Assembly: GCF_014191545.1 (NCBI RefSeq)
Contig: NZ_AP023361.1
Span: 1,020,501 to 1,084,500 of the forward strand
Direction: 5' to 3'
DNA length: 64,000 nt
Source of the DNA: Terrihabitans soli
Lineage (GTDB): Bacteria > Pseudomonadota > Alphaproteobacteria > Rhizobiales > Methylopilaceae
This document shows positions 8,593 to 17,270 of the stretch, one piece after another (positions within the stretch are counted from its first letter, which is position 1; every line of letters begins with the position of its first letter). The position numbers were made by a program, and so were the translations under genes. The notes under the pieces are model-generated. The model was not told the DNA's origin, searched no databases, and worked only from the letters and a program-made list of their open reading frames with translations.

Positions 8593-11325
8593 ATGGACCG
8601 ATTATACGTCGCCGCTCTCGTGCTTTGTTCGGGCCTTGTGTCGAGCGTGCCCGCAAGGGCGCAGCACTATTACGAGAATTTCGCGCTCCGCGGCGAGACC
8701 GCCGCGCCGTCGTTCGATCTCTCGGTGTTTCGAGGGGTGCCGGACGCAGTTTTCTTGCAGGAAATTCGTCGGCTGCAACATCTGAACCCGGCAGCGGCCT
8801 ATGCGCTGGCCGAGGAGGCGATGCGCCTGAGGCCGCATCTTGCCGACGCCTTTGCCGATCCAAGGCCGGTCCTATCCCATCCGGAGCCGGCGCTCGCCGA
8901 ACCGGTTCAGGATTGGATCGAGCCTAAAGGAAAGTTCGAAGGCGGTCTCGTTATGGCCGGCGGGGCGCTCGTGCTTGCCGGAGGCGCTGCGGCGTTCCTG
9001 GCGACCGCAAGCGGCGAGGGAGATGGCTCGGGCGTCGGCGGCGGCTTTACGCGGAGAGTAACGACAGTACTGCCTCCGGTGCCGCCGGGCTGGGAGGAGG
9101 ACGTCGCCGATTGGGAAGACGCCGAATACGGTGTCGACTATTCCAAAGGCCTCATCAATGCCTCGAGCGCCTATGCGCGCGCCGGTACGGGCGACGGGAT
9201 CAATGTCGGGTTGATCGATGGCGCCGTGGACCCGATGCACGATCAATTCTCCGGAAGGTTCGGCGGATGTTTCGATATCCAGTTCGGCAGTTCGAGCACT
9301 TTGCCCTCGGCCTGCGACGACGACCCCGCCGATCACGGCACGCATGTCGCGGGCTCGATTGCCGCCGCGCGCGACGGCGACACGATGTTCGGCGTTGCCT
9401 TCGAGGCCGAACTTTACAGCATGCGTGCGTTCAACAGCGGAGGCGGCTGGGTCGCATCTTCAGCGCGTTTCGACGACGCGATACGTTGGGCCGCTGCAAA
9501 CGATGTCGCCGTCATCAACAACTCTTTCGGAAGCTATACGCACACCGATCGTCCGGCGGACTATAATCTCGGTCATATCGCCGCCGGTTTCGGAACCGCG
9601 CTGGAAGAGGCGCGCGACAACGACATCATCATGGTCTGGGCGGCAGGAAACGATGGCGGTTTCGAGCCCACCGTCGAAGCCGCCTTTCCCCTCTACGATC
9701 CCAGCATGCGCGATATCTGGATCGCCGTGACGTCCGTCGATCCGGACGGTTCGCTCTCTATTTATTCCGATGCCTGCGGCGCGGCGGCGGAATGGTGTCT
9801 TGCCGCGCCCGGCGGATCGGGGCAGGTTGCCGACGATATCATATCGACAATTCCCAATGACAGTTTCGCTGGAAACTTCGGTACGTCCATGGCGGCGCCG
9901 CAAGTGACCGGCGCCGTTGCGATCATGCTGCAGCTGTTCGGGCCGGGAACACCGTCCAATCTGACGCCGCAGGAGATCGTGAAAATCCTCTTCGTCACTG
10001 CCGACAAAAATCTTCCGGGTTATGTCGCCAATGCCGACGGCGTGTCGGATCTGTACGGGCAGGGCCTTCTCGATCTCGATGCGGCGACGACGCCCGACAC
10101 GCACGATCTTGTGTTCACGACCTCCGGCGGCCAATTCTCGAGCCTGTCGAGTTCCGGCATTTCATACGGGCCTGCCTTTGGCGGCGGGATCAGCGCCGCG
10201 CTGTCCGGCAAGACGCTCGCGGTGTTCGACGAATATAACCGCGCCGTCATCATCGATCTCGAGAGCTTCGCCGCGCAGGCGCCCGAGCCGATCGATCTCG
10301 ACCGGGCGCTTGCCAATTTCGGCCAGGGGAACGGCTTTAAAGATGTCGTGACGGAAGGCGGCTTCAAGCTGGCGCTGCGCGGCTCGTTCGGCGAAGAGGG
10401 CGACGGAGTTTCGCTCGGCGGCGAGACGCAGGCGCGCATGTCGGTCGCGCTGACCGATACAGCGACGCTGGAAAGCGGCTACAATATCGATGCTTCTCAA
10501 ATGCTCGGTCTTTACGCCAGCGGGACGGCGGCCCCGGAACTTCTGATCGATCCCGTCGCACTGTCGAGTTCTTATCTCGCCCTTGCCGAAAGCGCGATGA
10601 CGACGGGAATCCGCCGCTCGGGCGAAGACTCGGATCTTGCGCTTATGGTGTTCGGCGGTACCGATTACCGCCCCGAGGAAACCGAACTCGACGCGCGCCT
10701 TTCCGGCGAGGACGAGAAAAACTGGACCTATGGCGTGGCCGCCGAATGGACGGTGCGGCCGGCCGAAGGCTTCAGCCTTGCGCTCAGAAGCGGCGTCATG
10801 ACCGAGGCGGACGAGCTTTTGGGCGCGGAGATGGAAGGCGGCTTCGAGGTGACCGAGACGCAAACGGCCTTTGCCGGCGCAACGGTGACCTACACGCTTG
10901 CGAGCGGACTGTCCGCCGTCGCCGCCTACGATATCGGCATCTCGGCTGTCGCCGCCGAGGACAGCCTGTTTTCCGATTTCAGCAATGTGCTGTCGGACAG
11001 TTTCAGCCTCGGCCTTCTGGGCAAAGGCGGGTTTCAGGAGCGCGACCGCTACGGGTTGATCGTGTCGCAGCCGCTGCGCGTCTTCTCGTCGGAAGCGGAG
11101 ATGCTGCTGCCGCAGGCGCGCAATGCCGACGGCTCGATGAGCTATTCGAGCGAAGATGTCGATATGGCGCCCGAGGATCGCGAGCTGCGCGTGCAGGGCT
11201 TTTATGCCGCCGAAATGGGCGACGGCACGCTGAGTTTCGGCGGGCTGATGCGCTTCAATCCGGGACATGATGCGGATGCCGAGACCGAATGGGTCGGGCT
11301 TGCGAGCTATCAGGGCGGGTTCTGA
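8593..11325 (+). CDS. Subtilisin-like (S8) autotransporter serine protease
   Basis: About 910 residues. A signal peptide (MDRLYVAALVLCSGLVSSVPARA) is followed by a helical pre-region, a Gly/Ala hydrophobic stretch (LVMAGGALVLAGGAAAFL), then a peptidase S8 domain. The catalytic triad is visible: Asp209 in GLIDGAVD, His251 in DHGTHVAG and Ser432 in FGTSMAAP, with the oxyanion-type Asn in WAAGNDGG. The last 350 residues alternate like a beta-barrel and end in Phe, the normal signal for outer-membrane insertion, so this is a type V secreted protease. The ATG at 8593 gives the clean signal peptide, although GGAGG is very close; a TTG at 8575 in frame is the alternative. It lies upstream of, but probably separate from, an exporter gene. 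Confidence 0.85.
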   Translation: MDRLYVAALVLCSGLVSSVPARAQHYYENFALRGETAAPSFDLSVFRGVPDAVFLQEIRRLQHLNPAAAYALAEEAMRLRPHLADAFADPRPVLSHPEPALAEPVQDWIEPKGKFEGGLVMAGGALVLAGGAAAFLATASGEGDGSGVGGGFTRRVTTVLPPVPPGWEEDVADWEDAEYGVDYSKGLINASSAYARAGTGDGINVGLIDGAVDPMHDQFSGRFGGCFDIQFGSSSTLPSACDDDPADHGTHVAGSIAAARDGDTMFGVAFEAELYSMRAFNSGGGWVASSARFDDAIRWAAANDVAVINNSFGSYTHTDRPADYNLGHIAAGFGTALEEARDNDIIMVWAAGNDGGFEPTVEAAFPLYDPSMRDIWIAVTSVDPDGSLSIYSDACGAAAEWCLAAPGGSGQVADDIISTIPNDSFAGNFGTSMAAPQVTGAVAIMLQLFGPGTPSNLTPQEIVKILFVTADKNLPGYVANADGVSDLYGQGLLDLDAATTPDTHDLVFTTSGGQFSSLSSSGISYGPAFGGGISAALSGKTLAVFDEYNRAVIIDLESFAAQAPEPIDLDRALANFGQGNGFKDVVTEGGFKLALRGSFGEEGDGVSLGGETQARMSVALTDTATLESGYNIDASQMLGLYASGTAAPELLIDPVALSSSYLALAESAMTTGIRRSGEDSDLALMVFGGTDYRPEETELDARLSGEDEKNWTYGVAAEWTVRPAEGFSLALRSGVMTEADELLGAEMEGGFEVTETQTAFAGATVTYTLASGLSAVAAYDIGISAVAAEDSLFSDFSNVLSDSFSLGLLGKGGFQERDRYGLIVSQPLRVFSSEAEMLLPQARNADGSMSYSSEDVDMAPEDRELRVQGFYAAEMGDGTLSFGGLMRFNPGHDADAETEWVGLASYQGGF

Positions 11326-11384
11326 CGGGTTTCGTGCGGAAGTCGCATATCCGCGCCGGGTGCCGCAGCGTACCGTCCGGCGCC

Positions 11385-12272
11385 ATGCATAAAGCCTCCC
11401 TGTCCGCCGCCTTTGCGATTCTCGTTGCGGAAATATCCGTCAATACCGGCGCGGCGCTGGGGAAAGGCCTGTTTCCGCTGGTCGGCCCCGAAGGGGTCGC
11501 TTCGCTCCGCACATCGATTGCGGCCGTCATTCTGCTGGTGCTCATCCGGCCATGGCATGTCACCGCAAGCCGCAGCCAATGGGGCTGGCTTGTTCTTTAC
11601 GGGCTGTCGCTCGGTTCGATGAACCTTCTGATCTACTGGTCCATCGCGCGCATTCCGATGGGCCTTGCCGTCACCATCGAAATCTGCGGGCCGCTTGCCG
11701 TCGTGCTGCTGACCTCGCGCACGCGGCAGGACTTTCTGTGGCTGGCCATGGCCGTCTGCGGCATAATTCTGCTGACGCCCTGGCCGGGTTCTGATGCGAG
11801 CCTCGACCCGCTCGGCGTTCTCTTCGCTGTCTCAGCCGCCGTGTTCTGGGCCATCTATATTCTCTGCGGCAAGCAGGCCTCGCGCATCGGCGGCCGCACG
11901 GCGGTGGCGCTCGGCATGGCGACGGCCTGTGTGGTGACGGTGCCCTTCGGGGTCTCGCATGCGGGCGAAAAACTTCTTCAGCCCGACGTGCTTATGCTCG
12001 GCGCCGTCGTCGCCTTGGCGTCGAGCGCCATCCCGTATTTTCTCGAAATGCTGGCGCTGGAGCGATTGTCGAGCCGGGTGTTCGGCGTCGTGACAAGCTC
12101 GGCCCCGGCGATTGCCGCGCTTGTCGGCGTCATCATGCTCGGCGAACATCTTGCGCTGCATCAATGGGCGGCGATCGCGCTCATCATGTCGGCCAGTGCC
12201 GGATGCTCGCTGACGAGCCGGCCGGAAAAGGTTGCAGAGCCGGAAAGGATCAGCACCGAACTGAGTGCTTAG
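11385..12272 (+). CDS. RhtA/EamA-type exporter (DMT superfamily)
   Basis: 295 residues with about ten hydrophobic segments and the two EamA repeats of drug/metabolite transporters. It most resembles RhtA-type threonine/homoserine exporters: ISVNTGAALGKGLFPLVGPEGV near the N-terminus, MNLLIYWSIARIPMGLAVTIE, and SSAIPYFLEMLALERL in the second half. The Met at 11385 (MHKASLSAAF) is taken as the start because the upstream extension has no membrane-protein character. The substrate is likely an amino acid, by family analogy only. Confidence 0.8.
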   Translation: MHKASLSAAFAILVAEISVNTGAALGKGLFPLVGPEGVASLRTSIAAVILLVLIRPWHVTASRSQWGWLVLYGLSLGSMNLLIYWSIARIPMGLAVTIEICGPLAVVLLTSRTRQDFLWLAMAVCGIILLTPWPGSDASLDPLGVLFAVSAAVFWAIYILCGKQASRIGGRTAVALGMATACVVTVPFGVSHAGEKLLQPDVLMLGAVVALASSAIPYFLEMLALERLSSRVFGVVTSSAPAIAALVGVIMLGEHLALHQWAAIALIMSASAGCSLTSRPEKVAEPERISTELSA

Positions 12273-12300
12273 AATTTCGTCGCATTCGTCACTGGCCGCC

Positions 12301-12729
12301 TTAAGTTTCGGCGCGTGGCCGGCGACGCCGTTTGCGACGCAAAAGCGGTGACGCCGGATCGGGCGGCAGTGACGCAAGGTCGATCTTGATCAGGGTCATG
12401 CGCGCAAAGACGGTGATGAGAAAGGCGCCGAGCGAGCCGGACAGAAGCGCGGGGATCAGCAGGAGCCCCATCGGAAGTGTCTCGGACCTTAAAAGGAACG
12501 GCCCAACGAAGCAGGCTGCCGACAGGGCAACGTACCAGATTGCCGAGAGCGGCGGGTTTACCGACAACGCCGGTCCTACCACGTTCTTCCAAGTGTCGTC
12601 GGCGACCCGGAGAATATTGGCTTCGGTAAAGAGCCGCTGCTTTTCAGACTGCGCAGACCGCAGAGAAGCGTCTGCCGAGGCGTGCGATTTCGCTTTTCCG
12701 GTCATGCGGCTCCCCAAGCGCGGTCGCAA
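12301..12729 (-). CDS. Small membrane protein, two transmembrane segments
   Basis: 142 residues (134 if it starts at the Met at 12705). A polar N-terminal half is followed by two hydrophobic segments, about residues 65-80 (IWYVALSAACFVGPFLL) and 87-108, and a basic tail (LLRRKRRRRPRAE) that should stay in the cytoplasm. No family recognised. It is convergent with the exporter gene. Confidence 0.55.
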   Translation of the reverse strand: MRPRLGSRMTGKAKSHASADASLRSAQSEKQRLFTEANILRVADDTWKNVVGPALSVNPPLSAIWYVALSAACFVGPFLLRSETLPMGLLLIPALLSGSLGAFLITVFARMTLIKIDLASLPPDPASPLLRRKRRRRPRAET

Positions 12730-12768
12730 TCTTAGGATGGATTGCGACGTAACGCCAGAAAGGGTTGT

Positions 12769-14019
12769 TTAGCGCGTGCGCGCCGGTCCGCCCAGTGCAT
12801 AGAGATCGGCATCGGGATCGCGTTTTCCGGTGAGCGCGGCGCGCACGATATCGGCGCCGAGGCGGCTATAGGTGATGCCGTTGCCGCCGAAGCCGAGCAC
12901 GAACCAGCGATGCGGATATTTCGGAATCTGGTCGACGGTCGGCAGGCCCGTGGCCGTCGTGCCGAACGAACCCGTCCAGGCGAATTCGGCTTTGGTGTCG
13001 AGATCGGGCAGAAGTTTTTTCAGTTTGCGTTCGAGCACCGCCGTCTTCCGGTCAAGACGGGCATCGCGTTTCGCTTCGTCTTCAAACTCCTCATCCTCGC
13101 CGCCGCAAATGACGCGGCCTTCGGGGGAGGTGCGGATATAGAGGTAGGGGTCCGACGCTTCCCAGATAAAGCATTCGCCCGGCCATAGATTGTCTCTCTG
13201 TTGGCGCGTGGCGATGGCATAGGTCGAAATGATGGAATGGCCGCGTTTCGGCACATGATCGGGAAGCTCATAGCCCGTGCAGAACACGATATGGCGGCAG
13301 AGAATGCGCGGCCCTTCCTGCGTTTTAACCGTCAGCTGTTTGCCGCTGCCCTTCACATCCATGACGGTGACGGGGCTGAACAGGCGCGCGCCGCGTTTGG
13401 CGGCGACATCGAGATAGCCGACGGCAAGCTGCCGCGGATCGCAGGACAGATCGTCAAAGGAGAGAAGAGCGGCCTGACGCGAAATGCCGAATCTCTCCTT
13501 CACGTCCTTGCGTGACAAAAGCACGGTTTCGATGCCGATGGCGCGGCGCGCGGCCCATTCCCGTTCAAGGCCTTTCGCATCGAGCATGTTGCCCGCAAGA
13601 TAAAGATTGTCGCGGCGCGTCTGCGCGCAATCGATGCCGAGCGCGCGCGTGCGGGCGGCAAGGGAGGTGAGCGCAAGATGGCTGCGCTTCCAGGCGCGCT
13701 CAGCCTTGGCGAGTCCGATCTTCTTGGCAAGCTCGATAATCGGCGTATCGATCTCATATTCGATTAGCGCGGTCGATGCCGTTGTCGCGCCTTCCGCCGG
13801 GCCGCGCCGGTCCACCACCGCAACATCGAGGCCCGCATCCGTCAGAGCCTCGGCCATGAAGGCACCGGAGGTTCCGGCGCCAACGATCAGGACATCGGTC
13901 TTGATGTCTTTGATCAGAGGCTGAACGGGGAGGGACAGAAGAGGGCGCGCTTCCCAGACGGTTTTGCCGGTGCGCAGATCGCGAGCTTCGGTTTCCAAAA
14001 ATACGTCCCCAGCAGACAA
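12769..14019 (-). CDS. FAD-dependent oxidoreductase (DAO/GlpO-like)
   Basis: 416 residues. After a 40-residue lead, VLIVGAGTSGAFMAEAL forms the dinucleotide-binding GxGxxG motif, followed by VVDRRGPAEGATTASTALI. The overall pattern is that of D-amino-acid-oxidase-type flavoproteins, with a C-terminal FAD-contact segment GTTATGLPTVDQI and FVLGFGGNGITYS. No Rieske domain follows the oxidase part, unlike some relatives. It lies 33 bases downstream of the DUF892 gene on the same strand and may be the last gene of the stress operon headed by the promoter near 15060. The substrate is unknown. Confidence 0.8.
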   Translation of the reverse strand: MSAGDVFLETEARDLRTGKTVWEARPLLSLPVQPLIKDIKTDVLIVGAGTSGAFMAEALTDAGLDVAVVDRRGPAEGATTASTALIEYEIDTPIIELAKKIGLAKAERAWKRSHLALTSLAARTRALGIDCAQTRRDNLYLAGNMLDAKGLEREWAARRAIGIETVLLSRKDVKERFGISRQAALLSFDDLSCDPRQLAVGYLDVAAKRGARLFSPVTVMDVKGSGKQLTVKTQEGPRILCRHIVFCTGYELPDHVPKRGHSIISTYAIATRQQRDNLWPGECFIWEASDPYLYIRTSPEGRVICGGEDEEFEDEAKRDARLDRKTAVLERKLKKLLPDLDTKAEFAWTGSFGTTATGLPTVDQIPKYPHRWFVLGFGGNGITYSRLGADIVRAALTGKRDPDADLYALGGPARTR

Positions 14020-14052
14020 GTGAGCCCGGCGCGCGCCGCGCCGGGCCCTTGT

Positions 14053-14556
14053 TCAGGCGGCTTTCTTGTTGAGCTTTGCTTCCGCAAGCTTGGACAGTTT
14101 CTTGTCCGTCGCGTCTTCTTCGTTGAGGTTGAGTTCAAGCGGCTTGACGAGTTTGTTGTAATCCAGCGCCTTCGCCCACGCGATCAGCGTGCCGTAGCGC
14201 GTGATTTCGTAATGCTCGACGGCCTGGGCCAGTGCGATCAATGCAGCGTCGAGAACCTGCTTGTCCTCGATATTGCCCATCACATGCTTGGCTTCCTTCA
14301 GGATACCGTCGATGGCTTCGCAATCGACGCCCTTGGCCGGTTGGCCGTAATCGGCGAAGACCTGTTCGAGGCGCTTGATATGCCCGCGCGTCTCCTCGAG
14401 ATGCTTGGTGAATCCTGCCGAAAGCTCGCGATTGGTGGCTTTTTCGATCATGGTCGGAAGGTTCTTCTCGATCTGCTGTTCGGCGTAATAAAGGTCCTGC
14501 AGCGTGTGCAGGAACAGATCGTCCATCGTCTTGATGTCCTTGGAAAACAGGCCCAT
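14053..14556 (-). CDS. DUF892 (YciE/YciF-like) ferritin-like stress protein
   Basis: 167 residues. The family has a four-helix ferritin-like fold and is induced by stress, often in general stress response regulons. Visible are the family opening MDDLFLHTLQDLYYAEQQI with Glu/Tyr typical of the fold, then ELSAGFTKHLEETRGH and DAALIALAQAVEHYEI with the metal-site Glu and His pairs. The start at 14556 (MGLFSKDI) has AGAGGAAC ahead of it. The tail is Lys/Ala rich. It is in line with the small gene at 14617-14805 and the FAD oxidoreductase gene. Confidence 0.85.
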   Translation of the reverse strand: MGLFSKDIKTMDDLFLHTLQDLYYAEQQIEKNLPTMIEKATNRELSAGFTKHLEETRGHIKRLEQVFADYGQPAKGVDCEAIDGILKEAKHVMGNIEDKQVLDAALIALAQAVEHYEITRYGTLIAWAKALDYNKLVKPLELNLNEEDATDKKLSKLAEAKLNKKAA

Positions 14557-14616
14557 GGGGTGTTCCTCTCTATTTGATGCTTCCCTAAATGGCTTCATAT
14601 CAAGCGTGCAGGGCCG

Positions 14617-14805
14617 TTATTTCGAGTTTCCGCTTGTGTCTTTGGCGCTCTCCGGCACGATTTCTTTCGGGTCGGCGCCGCGGATCGTGAGATCGTCGCG
14701 GCGGCGTACAGCCTCACTGTCGGTGCGATCGGGCGAAAGCTCGTTGGTCACTCCGCCTGCGACCGCTTTGCCGGTTTGAGGCGATTGATCGGGTACCTTC
14801 GACAT
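14617..14805 (-). CDS. Small hydrophilic protein, probable stress gene
   Basis: 62 residues, start MSKVPDQSPQ chosen because AGGAGG sits 7 bases upstream of the ATG at 14805. It is polar, charged and likely disordered, with no Cys and no hydrophobic segment. No family recognised. It lies between a 55-residue protein gene and DUF892 on the same strand, 23 and 60 bases apart, so probably in one transcript. Confidence 0.6.
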   Translation of the reverse strand: MSKVPDQSPQTGKAVAGGVTNELSPDRTDSEAVRRRDDLTIRGADPKEIVPESAKDTSGNSK

Positions 14806-14828
14806 GCGGTCATCCTCCTGCGTAAGTA

Positions 14829-14996
14829 CTATCGGCGTAACGCGATGATCTTCATGGTTTCTAGCCACTCGGCGATTGCAAGACCGGCGGCTTCCTCGCG
14901 GGACGGCTTGGGTTCAGGTTCCTTGCTGATCCAGTGATCAAGCTCGGCGGACACGATCTTGGATAAGAGGAGCGAAAGCGGAATCCGGTCGTCCAC
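14829..14996 (-). CDS. Small conserved-looking helical protein
   Basis: 55 residues from a GTG at 14996, selected because TTGGAGG lies 8 bases ahead (MDDRIPLSLLLSKIVSAELD). A GTG at 15014 would add six residues. It looks like a compact helical protein, with an amphipathic first helix and a second AAGLAIAEWLETMKII. No function known to me. It is the first gene after a near-perfect general stress promoter at 15048-15073. Confidence 0.6.
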   Translation of the reverse strand: MDDRIPLSLLLSKIVSAELDHWISKEPEPKPSREEAAGLAIAEWLETMKIIALRR

Positions 14997-15047
14997 ACGG
15001 CTACCCTCCAACACGGCATGGGGGAACAGAGTGCCGCGCAGGAGACT

Positions 15048-15073
15048 AACGGGTGGCGACCGCCAGACGTTCC
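15048..15073 (-). promoter_or_regulatory. EcfG/RpoE2-type general stress promoter
   Basis: Read on the minus strand: GGAAC (15073-15069), a 17-base spacer, then CGTT (15051-15048). This is an exact match to the alphaproteobacterial EcfG consensus GGAAC-N16/17-CGTT. It is placed about 50 bases ahead of the small gene at 14996 and so should drive the chain of minus-strand genes down to DUF892 and perhaps the FAD oxidoreductase. Confidence 0.7.
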
Positions 15074-15099
15074 ACTGCCGGTCCAGGAGAGGCCGTGCC

Positions 15100-15141
15100 A
15101 GGCAAAAGGAAGGACCCCCGCGACACTGCCGCGAGGGGCCC
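15100..15141 (-). terminator. Probable terminator after secreted repeat protein
   Basis: A C/G-rich hairpin (GGACCCCCGCG with CGCGAGGGGCCC, one mismatch and one bulge) that on the minus strand is followed by TTCCTTTT. It lies 20 bases past the stop of the gene at 15161-15487 and before the stress promoter. Confidence 0.5.
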
Positions 15142-15160
15142 TTAAAGCGATCGGCCAGGC

Positions 15161-15487
15161 TTACTGCTTCAGATTGCCGGAATTCGTATCCGAACCGCCG
15201 GCCTTGGTGGACGGCGTGACCGGAGCGTCCATCGCGCCCGTGGGCTTCGAGGATTCCGCGGCGCCCTTCACGGTGTCGGACTGAGGCTTGAGATTGCCGG
15301 AATTGCTGGTGCTGCCGGGAGCGGCCTTTTCGCCGGTCGACGGCGCGGCCATGCCCGGCTCGGCCGACTTTTCGGCGCCCTTCACCACATCCGATTGCGG
15401 CTTCAGATTGCTGTCGTTCGTCGTCTGAGCCAGCACGGGCGAGGCGGCAAAGCCTGCGATGACGGCGAGTGCGAGAACTGCTTTCAC
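15161..15487 (-). CDS. Secreted small protein with repeated NLKPQSD motif
   Basis: 108 residues from a GTG at 15487, chosen because GGAAGGAAAC precedes it and it gives a clean signal peptide (MKAVLALAVIAGFAASPVLA). The mature protein is polar and probably disordered, with a repeated unit: SNLKPQSDVVKGAEKS, then GNLKPQSDTVKGAAES, then a terminal GNLKQ. I do not recognise a family. An export role is supported, and the repeats point to a structural or binding function that cannot be specified. Confidence 0.65.
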   Translation of the reverse strand: MKAVLALAVIAGFAASPVLAQTTNDSNLKPQSDVVKGAEKSAEPGMAAPSTGEKAAPGSTSNSGNLKPQSDTVKGAAESSKPTGAMDAPVTPSTKAGGSDTNSGNLKQ

Positions 15488-15704
15488 GTCGTTTCCTTCC
15501 AGCGCGGCATGGGAGATGTGCCCGCGTTGCACGTGGACAGACAAGTCACCGGCGATCAAAGCAGTTCCGGTATCTAGACGCCGCTAAAAATATATATCCG
15601 GGTCGCATCCAAACGCCGCTCGCATACGTACAGGGAGCGTACCTATCATAGGTTATCCTCAAATGAGGATGGTTTCGGCCGGTTGTTTGGCGCGGCAGCG
15701 ATAC

Positions 15705-15729
15705 GGAACGAAAGAATCATCCGTGAATT
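15705..15729 (+). promoter_or_regulatory. Possible stress promoter on the plus strand
   Basis: GGAAC (15705-15709), 18 bases, then TT: this fits the looser GGAAC-N18/19-TT form of the RpoE2 consensus but lacks CGTT. No gene follows on the plus strand before the 3' end of YihY; a hairpin (GAAAGCCC / GGGCTTTC) lies about 50 bases later. It could mark a short RNA or be chance. Confidence 0.2.
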
Positions 15730-15807
15730 GTAAAGACATAGGCGCCTGTGACGTGCCCCCACAAGCCGGCGCCGGAGTATGAAAGCCCTGCAGCAATGCG
15801 GGGCTTT

Positions 15808-16980
15808 CTATTTGGTGAAGGCTTTCGCCTTGGCTTCGCCGACCGTATCGGCCATTGCCGCACCGCGGCTGCCCAAGGGACGCGGCTGACCTGTCGTCGA
15901 ATCTTTTGCCGTCTGATGTTCCATTTCGGCGTTCAGCTCGGCGCCGACAAGAACGATGGCCACGGACAGCCAAATCCAGGTCATGAAGCCCACCGCCGCG
16001 CCGAGCGTGCCATAGGTTTCGTTGTAGGACGCAAAGTTCGCCGCATACCATGAGAAGAGCAGCGAAGCTGTGAGCCACAGGCAGGCGGCGATGACGCTGC
16101 CGACCGACAGCCAGCTCCAGCGCGCCTCGGAACGGCTTGGGCCGTAGCGGTAGAGCAAAGACAAAGCGAAGCTCGCGAGCACGAACAGAGCCGGCCAGCG
16201 CAGCGCCGCAATCAGCCTTTCACTAAGGCTTTGCAGGCCAAGCGCCTCGATCAGCGCCGGAACGACGGCGACGGCCGACAGGCCGAGCACCAGAAAGACA
16301 AGAGCGCCGCCTGTAAAGCACAGCGACAGGAGATTGAGCCGGACGAAGGACCGCTTCTCCGTCTCGTCGTAGATGACATTGAGCGCGTCGAAGAAGGCCT
16401 TCGCACCGGCATTGGCGCTCCACAGCGCAATGGCGAGGCTGAAGAGAAAGGCGAAACCGAGCGCGGTATCTTCGCCCGAGGTGAGGCGGACAAGCTGTTC
16501 GCCGATGATCTCGACGCCTCCGGATGGAACCACGCCCGCGAGCAGGGACAGATGTTCGGCTAAGGTCGCCCGGTCGGCGACGAGGCTGTAGAGCGAGACG
16601 AAGGCACTGATGGTCGGGAAGACGGCGAGCAGAACATAGAAGGTGACGCCCGCAGCGACCGCCAAAAGCCGGTCGTCGGATATCTCGCCGAAGGTGCGGT
16701 AGAGAATGTCCTTCCAGCCGAGCAGCGGAATTTGCGCCGGAGTGTCGGCATAGCGGCCGCGTTCAGCGGCGCTGTCGCGGGTAAGCTCCGCTGCGGGATC
16801 GGCATTTTCCTTTTCGGGTCCCGCCTCGAGGCGGCCGGCAAGTTTAGCGCGCGCAGGGCGCGGCGCGGGCGGACGCCGCGACCGCCAGACACTGAGTCCG
16901 GCCAGCGATGCGCCGATGCCGAGGGCAAGCCATCGGGCGGCTTGTGTGTGTCTGTGCTCCGCTTCTGTGTCTGACGGCAT
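15808..16980 (-). CDS. YihY/BrkB family inner-membrane protein
   Basis: 390 residues. After a polar, Arg/Pro-rich N-terminal segment containing one hydrophobic stretch, residues 95-350 carry six hydrophobic segments of the YihY/BrkB (once called RNase BN) family: DRLLAVAAGVTFYVLLAVFPTI, FLFSLAIALWSANAGAKAFFDAL, LNVIYDETEKRSF and YGTLGAAVGFMTWIWLS. The molecular role is unsettled; transport has been suggested for the family. The start at 16980 has GGAGA ahead. It is divergent from the DUF3606 gene across a 108-base spacer that contains a stress-type promoter. Confidence 0.85.
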   Translation of the reverse strand: MPSDTEAEHRHTQAARWLALGIGASLAGLSVWRSRRPPAPRPARAKLAGRLEAGPEKENADPAAELTRDSAAERGRYADTPAQIPLLGWKDILYRTFGEISDDRLLAVAAGVTFYVLLAVFPTISAFVSLYSLVADRATLAEHLSLLAGVVPSGGVEIIGEQLVRLTSGEDTALGFAFLFSLAIALWSANAGAKAFFDALNVIYDETEKRSFVRLNLLSLCFTGGALVFLVLGLSAVAVVPALIEALGLQSLSERLIAALRWPALFVLASFALSLLYRYGPSRSEARWSWLSVGSVIAACLWLTASLLFSWYAANFASYNETYGTLGAAVGFMTWIWLSVAIVLVGAELNAEMEHQTAKDSTTGQPRPLGSRGAAMADTVGEAKAKAFTK

Positions 16981-16998
16981 GACCGATCTCCGCAGGCA

Positions 16999-17024
16999 GG
17001 AACGTTCCGACACACAGTCTGGTT
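16999..17024 (+). promoter_or_regulatory. Probable general stress promoter for DUF3606 gene
   Basis: GGAAC (16999-17003), 17 bases, GGTT (17021-17024): three of four bases of the EcfG -10 element and a full match to GGAAC-N19-TT. The ATG of the DUF3606 gene is 65 bases downstream. Confidence 0.5.
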
Positions 17025-17088
17025 CTCGGCTTCCGGAACCTTCCGGCCGCGCCGAGATTCTGACTGTGAGGATTTCAAGGAGGCCATC

Positions 17089-17265
17089 ATGGCGGACGAC
17101 AAGACGAAAACCGGGCAGGAGGATCGCAGCCGCGTTTCAGGCAGCGAGGATTATGAGGTGGCGTATATCGCCGAAGAGGCCGGGATTTCGGCAGACAAAG
17201 CGCGCGAGCTGATCAAGCAGCACGGGCCGGACCGCCAGAAGGTTCTCGAAGCTGCGAAGCGATAG
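17089..17265 (+). CDS. DUF3606 small stress-type protein
   Basis: 58 residues, start ATG at 17089 with AAGGAGG 6 bases upstream. The C-terminal 40 residues match the DUF3606 pattern: EDYEVAYIAEEAGISADKAR, then ELIKQHGPDRQKVLEAA, a small helical domain common in rhizobia and often under general stress control. The function is unknown. It is followed after 5 bases by another small gene, probably in the same transcript. Confidence 0.75.
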   Translation: MADDKTKTGQEDRSRVSGSEDYEVAYIAEEAGISADKARELIKQHGPDRQKVLEAAKR

Positions 17266-17270
17266 CGGGC

